From JBBRUG01 sp038247995 (GTDB lineage Bacteria; Chloroflexota; Chloroflexia; Chloroflexales; Chloroflexaceae), in assembly GCA_038247995.1 (NCBI GenBank), contig JBBRUG010000181.1, positions 1-12,084 of the forward strand: a stretch of 12,084 nt of DNA. The letters are read 5' to 3'. How positions within the stretch are numbered: position 1 is the first letter of the stretch; each line of letters opens with the position of its first letter. The notes beneath the pieces are model-generated. The model was given only the letters and a program-made list of their open reading frames with translations, was not told where the DNA came from and ran no database searches. The position numbers and the translations under genes were made by a program. Below are positions 5,871 to 11,760 of this stretch, piece after piece.

Positions 5871-7446
5871 ATAACACCACGCTATACGCCATCTGAATAT
5901 CCGGCTCGGCGCAAACAGCGGCGAGCACCTGCTCGGAGGGTGTATCGTCGAGGGTCAGCACCATCATCGCCTGTTCACGCGGCGCAAGCCGCCCGACGAA
6001 CATGCCTGAAATGTTCACATCGGCGTTGCCGAGCATGACGCCCACCCGCCCGATCATCCCCGGCCGGTCGCGGTGGTAGGTGAAGAGCAGCGCGCCCTGC
6101 GGAATAAAATCCACAAAGTAGTTGTCGGCCTGCACGATATGTGGTTCGTCGCGGAGCACGGTACCGCTGAAGACGCGCTCGTCGTCGGCAGTGATCACCT
6201 TGATCACCAGCAAGCCGGAGTAGTTTTCCGCGTCGGGGCAAGTGCGTTCGCTGAGGCGCAGGCCGCGCTCGCGGGCGATCAGCGGGGCGTTCACCGGCGT
6301 GATCCGCTCCGAGCTGTTCGCCGAAAGCAGCCCCTGGAGCACCGCCAGCCGTACGGGTTGGGTGTCCACCTCGCTCAGTTCGCCGCAGTACTCAACCTCA
6401 TAGCTGCGGATCGGCTCGTGGATCAGTTGCATAATCAGCTTGCCCATCTGGCGCGCCAGGTGCAGGTATGGCTGAAGCACACCCCAGGCTTCCGGGGCGA
6501 CGAAGGGCGCGTTCACCGCATACCGCGGCGTTGCGCCATTGAGCGCTGCCGCCACGCCCTCGGCCATCTCGGTGCCCGCCGATGTCTGCGCTTCGGCGGT
6601 ACTCGCGCCGATATGCGGCATGGTGATGATTTTCGGGTGGCCGATCAGCGGGTTGCCGGCCGACACTGGTTCGTGGTCGTAGACATCGAGGGCCGCGCCG
6701 CCCAACTGCCCGGCATCGATTGCCGCCACCAAGGCTGTTTCATCGACGATCCCGCCCCGCGACGCATTGATTAGAAAGGCGCCCGGTTTCATCTGCGCGA
6801 TCCGGCTCGCATCAAACAGGTTGCGCGTGCCGTCGGTGAGCGGAACGTGGATCGATACCACATCGGCGCGCTGGATCAGTTCATCGAGCGTCAGCAGCGT
6901 CACCCCAATCTGCTCGGCGCGATCAAGCGAGACGACCGGATCGTAGGCGATTACGTCCATCTCCATAGCGCGGGCGCGCAAGGCGACTTCCGATCCGATC
7001 CGGCCCAGCCCTACCAGGCCAAGCGTCTTGCCGCGCACTTCCCAGCCGACAAAACGCGTGCGCTCCCACTTGCCGCTCTGGAGCGAGGCGTGGGCCTGCG
7101 GAATCGTGCGGGCGAGGCTGATCAGCAGCCCGATTGCCAGTTCGGCCACGGCCACATTGTTCGAGGCCGGCGCGTTCACAACGGTAATTCCGCGTCGTGT
7201 GGCTGCCGTAACGTCGATATTGTCCACCCCGGTGCCGGCGCGCCCGATCACGCGCAGCTTTGTGCCGGCGTCGATCACCTCGGCGGTTACTTTAGTTGCC
7301 GAGCGCACCACAAGCCCATCATATTCGCCGATTACGTCCAGCAAACCAGGCTTATCGAGATCGAGCCGCAGATCAACCTGCGCGGCACGCCTAAGCACCT
7401 CGATGCCCTCGGCGGCGATCTTTTCGGTAACGAGAATGCGATCCAT
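5869..7446 (-). CDS. serA: D-3-phosphoglycerate dehydrogenase, type I (long form)
   Basis: This 525-residue enzyme oxidises 3-phosphoglycerate to 3-phosphohydroxypyruvate with NAD, the first step of serine synthesis, in the cytoplasm. The substrate-binding part carries VVRSATKVT (46-54) and IGRAGTGVDNID (67-78). The Rossmann loop is GLGRIG (146-151). The catalytic set is Arg230 in NASRGG, Glu259 in DHEP and His278 in PHIGAS. A middle domain (about 315-450), characteristic of the long form, precedes a C-terminal ACT domain (about 453-525: HRDRPGMIGRVGVMLG, then VNISGM). The ACT domain is the usual site of serine feedback, though sensitivity cannot be read from sequence. AGGAG lies 11 nt upstream of the ATG, inside the 3' end of gmhA. 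With a 4-nt gap to gmhA, the two genes form an operon. The gene converges on the zinc-ribbon gene. Confidence 0.97.
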   Translation of the reverse strand: MDRILVTEKIAAEGIEVLRRAAQVDLRLDLDKPGLLDVIGEYDGLVVRSATKVTAEVIDAGTKLRVIGRAGTGVDNIDVTAATRRGITVVNAPASNNVAVAELAIGLLISLARTIPQAHASLQSGKWERTRFVGWEVRGKTLGLVGLGRIGSEVALRARAMEMDVIAYDPVVSLDRAEQIGVTLLTLDELIQRADVVSIHVPLTDGTRNLFDASRIAQMKPGAFLINASRGGIVDETALVAAIDAGQLGGAALDVYDHEPVSAGNPLIGHPKIITMPHIGASTAEAQTSAGTEMAEGVAAALNGATPRYAVNAPFVAPEAWGVLQPYLHLARQMGKLIMQLIHEPIRSYEVEYCGELSEVDTQPVRLAVLQGLLSANSSERITPVNAPLIARERGLRLSERTCPDAENYSGLLVIKVITADDERVFSGTVLRDEPHIVQADNYFVDFIPQGALLFTYHRDRPGMIGRVGVMLGNADVNISGMFVGRLAPREQAMMVLTLDDTPSEQVLAAVCAEPDIQMAYSVVL

Positions 7447-7450
7447 TCTA

Positions 7451-8071
7451 TTATATGCTCCTATTGGGCCGAAGCATCGGCTCCACCGACGCTTCGCCTA
7501 CCACAAACCGTTGCTCCACCTCTTCGCAGATCGCGTGCAGCAACAGCGAGTGGACTTCCTGAATGCGGGCGCTGTTCGCGCTCGGCACGATAATCGCGTG
7601 GTGGGCGAGGCTGCGCGCCGCGCCGCCGTCTTTGCCAAGTAGCGCGACCACAACGAGCTCCTGTTCGCGGGCTACTTCCATGGCGCGCAGGATGTTCGGC
7701 GAATTGCCGCTGGTGCTAAATACAACCAGCACATCGCCATGTCGGCCCAGCGCCGCCAGTTGGCGGGCGAACACGGCATCATAGCCGAAGTCGTTGGCGA
7801 TACAGGTGAGCGCGGTAACATCGGCGTTGAGGCAGACAGCCGGCAGGGGGCGCCGATTGCTGCGATAGCGGCCGACAAACTCTTCGGCGAGGTGTAATGC
7901 ATCGGCGGAACTGCCGCCATTGCCGCAACTGAAGAGCGTCTGCCCGGCGCTCACCGCATCGGCGACGGCGCTGATCATTGCATCGACAGCCGCGCTATTG
8001 GGCGCCATCGCCTGGAGTACGGCGGCTGTTTCAGCCAGTTGCTCACGAAAGGGAATCCTGATTCCTGTCAT
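7451..8071 (-). CDS. gmhA: SIS-domain sedoheptulose-7-phosphate isomerase (phosphoheptose isomerase)
   Basis: This 206-residue SIS-fold protein is close to the size of GmhA, which converts sedoheptulose 7-phosphate to D-glycero-D-manno-heptose 7-phosphate in the cytoplasm. The signature CGNGGSSADALHLAEEF (49-65) is present. His60, Glu64, Gln171 and His179 fall at the zinc/catalytic positions of the family. FSTSGNSPN (118-126) is the phosphate-binding loop, and NRRPLPAV (72-79) and NDFGYDAVFARQL (93-105) are also typical. The start is the first ATG after an in-frame stop; its ribosome-binding site is weak (AAGGG, 12 nt away). The gene lies 4 nt upstream of serA. No other heptose genes (gmhB, hldE) lie in the window. 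DiaA-like SIS proteins are an alternative, but the conserved zinc ligands favour the isomerase. Confidence 0.88.
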   Translation of the reverse strand: MTGIRIPFREQLAETAAVLQAMAPNSAAVDAMISAVADAVSAGQTLFSCGNGGSSADALHLAEEFVGRYRSNRRPLPAVCLNADVTALTCIANDFGYDAVFARQLAALGRHGDVLVVFSTSGNSPNILRAMEVAREQELVVVALLGKDGGAARSLAHHAIIVPSANSARIQEVHSLLLHAICEEVEQRFVVGEASVEPMLRPNRSI

Positions 8072-8101
8072 AGAATATATTGACCCTTATTGTGCTGATG
8101 A

Positions 8102-8254
8102 ACGCCTCCAATCATACCATCAACATTATGCATCACGTTCAACAGCGTCTTCGAAGGCCACTTCTACCGGGTCTATTATCGGGAGCGTACCCGGATCGTC
8201 GTCAGCCTGGAACCGATCGCGGCGTCCGATCGGCGGCGGAAACGCACTCCTTAG
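8102..8254 (+). pseudogene. coding-like remnant of about 50 codons without a start
   Basis: One plus-strand frame is open between stops at 8099 and 8252. From about 8135 it reads like real protein: TFNSVFEGHFYRVYYRERTR followed by IVVSLEPIAASDRRRKRTP. It is mixed hydrophobic and aromatic with a basic tail, and its third codon positions are mostly G or C. There is no ATG, GTG or TTG in frame. The nearest ATG (8128-8130) is one frame off, as if a single base had been inserted just after a start codon. No ribosome-binding site is visible. I do not recognise the family. It could be a decayed small gene, a gene fragment or chance. Confidence 0.3.
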
Positions 8255-8257
8255 AGC

Positions 8258-8285
8258 CAGGACGCAGGAGGCAGGAGGCACGCGG
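8258..8285 (+). repeat. CAGGACG-type heptad block, four units
   Basis: The units are CAGGACG, CAGGAGG, CAGGAGG and CACGCGG. This is the same heptad family as 1268-1351 (opposite strand) and 11700-11734 (same strand). It begins four bases after the stop codon of the coding-like remnant. Confidence 0.85.
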
Positions 8286-8373
8286 CATGTAGCAGTCCGC
8301 ACAATGTGTGCCGCATGCGCCCATGCCCAAAGCGGTCGCTTGTTGATCCACTCGAGCACTGAGCAATCCCTAT

Positions 8374-8410
8374 GCGCCCGTTGGCTGAGCTTGGCGAAGC
8401 CAATGGGCGC
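8374..8410. other. 13-bp hairpin downstream of the PfkB-family kinase
   Basis: Bases 8374-8386 pair with 8398-8410 (GCGCCC-G-TTGGCT against AGCCAA-T-GGGCGC, one G-U wobble in plus-strand RNA) across an 11-nt loop. It lies 45 nt beyond the kinase stop on the minus strand. No T-run follows in either direction, so it is not a classical intrinsic terminator. It may protect a 3' end or help Rho-dependent ending. Confidence 0.6.
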
Positions 8411-8415
8411 GGGTT

Positions 8416-8451
8416 GCTTTGCGCAGCGCGTTTCAGGCAGCCTGCGCAAGC
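8416..8451. other. second hairpin, adjoining the kinase stop codon
   Basis: GCTTTGCGCAG (8416-8426) pairs with CTGCGCAAGC (8442-8451), giving 10 bp with one bulged base and a 15-nt loop. It begins 4 nt after the minus-strand TAA. Together with the hairpin at 8374-8410 it gives two stem-loops in tandem at the kinase 3' end. Confidence 0.55.
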
Positions 8452-8455
8452 GACG

Positions 8456-9388
8456 TTACACCTGGGTGATTGTCGTGCCTGCTACAAGTTGTGCGACCCG
8501 CTCGCTGGTAATCTTCCCGCCGCCAATCGTCTCGGCATCGGCGGCGCCACACGCGACACCCAGGCGCAATGCTTCAGGCAGATCATCACTACGCAGCAGG
8601 CCGGTAACCAGCCCGGCGAGCAACGAGTCGCCGCTGCCGACGCTGCTCACCGCCTGAGTCGCCGGTGGGGTGGCCCACCAGACCCCCTGGGCAACCGCCG
8701 CGATGGCGCCCTGCGCGCCAAGGGTGACGACGGCCAGTTCGATGCCGCGCGCGCGCAGTTCCCCCACAGCCTGGGCCGCCTCGGCGGGCGTGGTGATCCT
8801 GCGGCCCAGCAGTGTGCCGAGCTCAGCCGCATTTACCTTAATGCCATAGGGTTGCGCCCGCAGCGCTACTTCGAGTGCCGCCCCGCTCGTATCCACAATA
8901 ATTCGGCGCTGCCGCTGAGCCAGGGCGCTGAACAACGCCGTCAGGCTCGCTGGCTCTACCCCGCCGGGTAAACTGCCGCAAAGCGCCACCAGATCGGCGC
9001 TTTCCGCTTGTTGGGCCGCCACGTCTAGGAAGTGCGCCCAATCCGCTGCCGCAATCGGTGCGCCGGCCTCGTTCAGCACGGTTGCGTCGCACCCGGCGTC
9101 CGCCACGACAATCACGCAGATCCGCGTTTGTGCGCTGGTCAGCACCGGCACCGCCAACGTGATCCCTTCGGCAAGGGCAAGCTCGGCTACGCGCTGCCCG
9201 ATCAGCCCGCCCAGCGGCGCGCAGATCCGGTTGGCCTGGCCCAGCGCCAACGCTGCACGAGCCACATTCAGCCCTTTACCGCCGGCGGCGTCGAGCACCG
9301 TGTCGGTGCGATGTACGGCCCCGGGCGTCAGTTGATCCAGCACGAACGTCCGGTCGAGCGCCGGATTGGGAGTAATGATGAGCAGCAT
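8456..9388 (-). CDS. PfkB-family sugar-phosphate kinase (1-phosphofructokinase / tagatose-6-phosphate kinase group)
   Basis: This 310-residue protein has the length and motifs of the FruK/LacC group of PfkB (ribokinase-like) kinases, which phosphorylate fructose 1-phosphate, tagatose 6-phosphate or fructose 6-phosphate with ATP. TPNPALDR (6-13) opens the fold. AGGKGLNVARA (35-45) is PfkB signature 1. CGSLPGG (137-143) and KVNAAELG (184-191) follow. SVGSGDSLLAG (249-259) is signature 2, with Asp254 the expected catalytic base. All catalytic elements appear intact. Sequence alone does not separate FruK from LacC, and no PTS or other fructose gene is beside it. The start is fixed by the conserved N-terminus, yet no Shine-Dalgarno is visible: the leader before the ATG is pyrimidine-rich heptads. 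It is divergent from the glycosidase gene. Confidence 0.9.
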   Translation of the reverse strand: MLLIITPNPALDRTFVLDQLTPGAVHRTDTVLDAAGGKGLNVARAALALGQANRICAPLGGLIGQRVAELALAEGITLAVPVLTSAQTRICVIVVADAGCDATVLNEAGAPIAAADWAHFLDVAAQQAESADLVALCGSLPGGVEPASLTALFSALAQRQRRIIVDTSGAALEVALRAQPYGIKVNAAELGTLLGRRITTPAEAAQAVGELRARGIELAVVTLGAQGAIAAVAQGVWWATPPATQAVSSVGSGDSLLAGLVTGLLRSDDLPEALRLGVACGAADAETIGGGKITSERVAQLVAGTTITQV

Positions 9389-9389
9389 A

Positions 9390-9424
9390 AAAATGAAAAA
9401 GGTAAAAGGAAAAACGTAAAATGA
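9390..9424 (-). repeat. heptad repeat AAAANGN, five units
   Basis: On the plus strand the units are AAAATGA, AAAAGGT, AAAAGGA, AAAACGT, AAAATGA: four A followed by three variable bases with G always in the middle. The kinase start codon is one base away, so in its mRNA the leader is a U/C-rich heptad series. The sequence is unrelated to the CAG-type heptads but the period is the same. Confidence 0.85.
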
Positions 9425-9433
9425 AGAACTCAG

Positions 9434-9452
9434 ATCGGGACGCTATCGGGAC
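9434..9452. promoter_or_regulatory. two ATCGGGAC boxes, possible operator
   Basis: Exact direct repeats of ATCGGGAC at 9434-9441 and 9445-9452 lie 11 bp apart, about one helical turn, some 46-64 bp upstream of the kinase start. Such spacing is common for same-face binding of a regulator. No regulator gene is nearby, so this is a tentative call. Confidence 0.4.
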
Positions 9453-9593
9453 ACTGAAATTAAAGCTTCTTTTTTGGATCGGCCGCTTCAGCATGCACAG
9501 ACTATTCAGCGCCTGAGTACAGGTTACCATGTTCAGCCGGCTTCGTCACACCTTAGACATATTCTTCCCTAGCGCAACCACATGCCGATCCGC

Positions 9594-9599
9594 TATACT
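9594..9599 (+). promoter_or_regulatory. possible -10 box for the glycosidase gene
   Basis: TATACT matches the -10 consensus at five of six bases, about 110 bp before the start codon. There is no recognisable -35 at the proper distance, so the call is weak. Confidence 0.25.
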
Positions 9600-9710
9600 G
9601 CCTGCGGATTTACAGTTTGGCAGTTTGCAATTCTGCCTTCAATCCTTATTGTGCAGCTCCATTTGCCGTCTTGCCGTTTTCCGTTTGCATTCCCCTAGAG
9701 ATCTACTCCT

Positions 9711-11696
9711 ATGCCGCAGCGCCTGTGCTTGCTCCTACTCATCCTGCTCGTCGGCGTTACGACGCTACCTGCCGCTTCGCCGCGTTCCGTTCAAGCCCAG
9801 GATCTGCCCTGGCGCGACAAAGGCAGCCCGTTCGGCGTTGTTGCTGCGTTAGGCAACCGCGTGCGCAGCGATGAGATCCCTACGGCGGTCCAACTCATGC
9901 GCGAGGCAGGGGTGCAGTGGCAGCGCGAAGAGTTTTTCTGGCACGAGATCCAGTTTGCGTCGGGCGGCGCGTATCGCTGGGGCGGCAATGCCGAGGGTTT
10001 TTATAACTACGACCTCGCCGTGAGTGCGCAAGTCAACGCCGGGATCAATATTCTCGGCCTGCTCGACTACAACCCAGCCTGGATGAAGGGCAAGAATCCG
10101 CACCCCGATGAGTGGATCGATGATTGGGGCGAATTTGTTTACAATGCGGTCGCCCGTTATGGCCGTGATCGCGGCCAGATCAAGTATTGGGAGCTGTGGA
10201 ACGAGCCGAACCTGGCCAAATCCGGCTACGAGAGCGGTCTGTATACCATCGCCGACTTTGTGCGCATCCTCGAAGTCGGGCGCGCCGCCGCGCTCGCCGC
10301 CGACCCGGAGGCCAAAATTGTGCTCGGCGGCCTGGCGAGTATCTGGAGCGAACCGCCCTCACCATTTCACTACGATTACTTCGATTATCTTGACGCCGTG
10401 GCTGAGCTTGGCGGCTGGCAATACGTCGATATTCTGGCCATCCACCCGTACCGCCCCGATGCTCCCGAGGGCGATGCCTGGCGCCGCGATCAGTCGCTTA
10501 CCTTTCATGAAGAGTTGACGCGCCTCGATGGCCTGCTGCGTGCCCACGGCCCTAAACCGGTCTGGCTTACCGAATTCGGCTGGTCGACCAATTCCGTCTG
10601 GCCGGGCGTCGATGAAGATACGCAGGCGTTTTTCCTGATCCGCTCCTACATTTTGGCGATCGCTCATCCAAGTATCGAGAAGATCTTCTGGTACGACTTC
10701 CGCAATGATACGCGCCCCGGCGTGCCTTACGAGCGACCAGTCTACGATAACCGCGAGGTTGAATTTCACTACGGCATGCTGCGGCGCAGCTTCCCGCTCG
10801 ATCCAAATCGCGGCGATCTGCGCAAGCCGTCATTCCTGGCCTTCCGCGCCATGACCCAAATGCTCGGCGGGCTTGATCTGCGCGAGGCCGCCTTGAACGG
10901 CCAGAACCCTGATTGGCGTGGGGTGCATTGGTATCGCTTTGCCGGCGTTGGGCGGCGCGTGGATGTGCTCTGGCGTACCAACGAAGCGGCGCCGGCGCTA
11001 ACGGTGGATTGCGGTTGCCGTGAGGCGGTAGTGCGTGGCTGGAATGGCGCGGTGCGCTACATCTTGTATAGCGCTGATGGTCGGCTCGTAATCCGCCCCG
11101 ATACAGTGGGTGCACCGCTCTTTATTGAGTATGATCCGCCGGTTGCGGCTGGTGGCGTCTCCTTCGCTACCACCGGCCATAGTTTGCGTGGTGCGTTCCA
11201 GAGTTTCTGGAATGCGCGTGGCGGCCTTGATGTTTTCGGCTACCCGCTTACCGAAGAATTGATCGAACCGGAAGTCGGTACCGGCCGGCCGCGCACGGTG
11301 CAATATTTCGAGCGGGCGCGCTTCGAGCACTTCCCCGAGTTTAGCGGCACGCCTTATGAAGTGCAACTTACCCGCCTGGGCGATACAGCCTTGCGCCGGC
11401 AGGGCATCGCCTGGGAGACATTACCGCGCACGAACGAAGCGCCGCCCGAGTGTAGTTTCTTCCCCGAAACCGGTAAGCGCATCTGTCCGCCCTTTAGGGA
11501 GGCGTGGGATCGCGCCGGTGGCCTGGCGCTGGTGGGCTTACCGCTCACCGACGCCTACCTGGTGTTCGATGAGGCGCGCGGGATCAGCTATACCGTCCAA
11601 TACTTCGAGCGCACCCGGATCGAAGATCACGGTAACGGCATGCGCTACGGCCTGCTCGGCAGCGAACTGCTGACCCGCTGGGGGGGGATGCCGTAA
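9711..11696 (+). CDS. secreted TIM-barrel glycoside hydrolase with two C-terminal VQYFER-type repeats
   Basis: This 661-residue protein begins with a signal peptide: Arg4, a Leu-rich core (5-19) and a likely cleavage after VQA (27-29). The catalytic part (about 35-390) looks like a clan GH-A (beta/alpha)8 barrel in the neighbourhood of GH39/GH5. WNEPN (163-167, Glu165) is the expected acid/base and WLTEFGW (285-291, Glu288) the nucleophile, at the usual strand 4 and strand 7 spacing. A beta-rich segment (about 400-475) follows, with Cys435 and Cys437. Two copies of a cell-surface repeat then occur (about 485-560 and 581-654), each with GGL..[FV]G.PLT and TVQYFER; the second also opens with FPETG. 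Such repeats are frequent in Chloroflexota secreted proteins and probably bind glycan or wall. The substrate is unknown. The Shine-Dalgarno is weak. An 8-G run lies three codons before the stop. Confidence 0.88.
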   Translation: MPQRLCLLLLILLVGVTTLPAASPRSVQAQDLPWRDKGSPFGVVAALGNRVRSDEIPTAVQLMREAGVQWQREEFFWHEIQFASGGAYRWGGNAEGFYNYDLAVSAQVNAGINILGLLDYNPAWMKGKNPHPDEWIDDWGEFVYNAVARYGRDRGQIKYWELWNEPNLAKSGYESGLYTIADFVRILEVGRAAALAADPEAKIVLGGLASIWSEPPSPFHYDYFDYLDAVAELGGWQYVDILAIHPYRPDAPEGDAWRRDQSLTFHEELTRLDGLLRAHGPKPVWLTEFGWSTNSVWPGVDEDTQAFFLIRSYILAIAHPSIEKIFWYDFRNDTRPGVPYERPVYDNREVEFHYGMLRRSFPLDPNRGDLRKPSFLAFRAMTQMLGGLDLREAALNGQNPDWRGVHWYRFAGVGRRVDVLWRTNEAAPALTVDCGCREAVVRGWNGAVRYILYSADGRLVIRPDTVGAPLFIEYDPPVAAGGVSFATTGHSLRGAFQSFWNARGGLDVFGYPLTEELIEPEVGTGRPRTVQYFERARFEHFPEFSGTPYEVQLTRLGDTALRRQGIAWETLPRTNEAPPECSFFPETGKRICPPFREAWDRAGGLALVGLPLTDAYLVFDEARGISYTVQYFERTRIEDHGNGMRYGLLGSELLTRWGGMP

Positions 11697-11699
11697 AGC

Positions 11700-11734
11700 C
11701 AGGCGGCAGGCGGCAGGAGGTAGGACGCAGGAGT
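11700..11734 (+). repeat. CAGGCGG-type heptad block, five units
   Basis: The units are CAGGCGG, CAGGCGG, CAGGAGG, TAGGACG and CAGGAGT, starting three bases after the glycosidase stop codon. It belongs to the same family as 1268-1351 and 8258-8285. Like the block at 1-140, it lies immediately 3' of a gene. Confidence 0.9.
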
Positions 11735-11760
11735 CGGAAAAAATCGTTGAACCACTCATG

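Larger units (their letters stand above)
8072..8455. other. 384-bp spacer between gmhA and the PfkB-family kinase
   Basis: No complete gene is supported here. The spacer holds, from left to right: a start-less coding-like stretch (8102-8254), a four-unit CAGGACG-type heptad block, a GAGCACTGAGCA element (8354-8365) shared with the spacer at 4562, and two GC-rich hairpins just downstream of the kinase stop. I found no convincing promoter for gmhA. TATGAT and CATAAT exist on the minus strand but lack properly spaced -35 boxes. Confidence 0.6.
9389..9710. other. 322-bp divergent spacer
   Basis: No gene is supported. The kinase side carries the AAAA-heptad block (9390-9424) and a pair of ATCGGGAC boxes (9434-9452). 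The glycosidase side has TATACT (9594-9599) and loose 8-bp-period patterns: CAGTTT recurs at 8-bp spacing near 9612-9626, and TTGCCG near 9663-9677. The open frame starting at ATG 9529 crosses these repeats and the glycosidase signal sequence out of frame, so I do not accept it as a gene. Confidence 0.6.

Noticed and set aside
6073..7642. Long plus-strand frames (233, 248 and 204 residues) opposite serA and gmhA
   Set aside because: They lie antisense to genes with complete motif sets and show no domain features; long antisense frames are expected at this GC content.
8126..8449. 107-residue minus-strand frame in the gmhA/kinase spacer
   Set aside because: It spans both hairpins and a heptad block, has no ribosome site and shows no recognisable domain. 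The plus-strand remnant there looks more protein-like.
9529..9852. 107-residue plus-strand frame before the glycosidase
   Set aside because: It crosses short repeats and overlaps the glycosidase signal peptide out of frame. Its Cys/Ser/Leu-rich sequence resembles a shadow translation.
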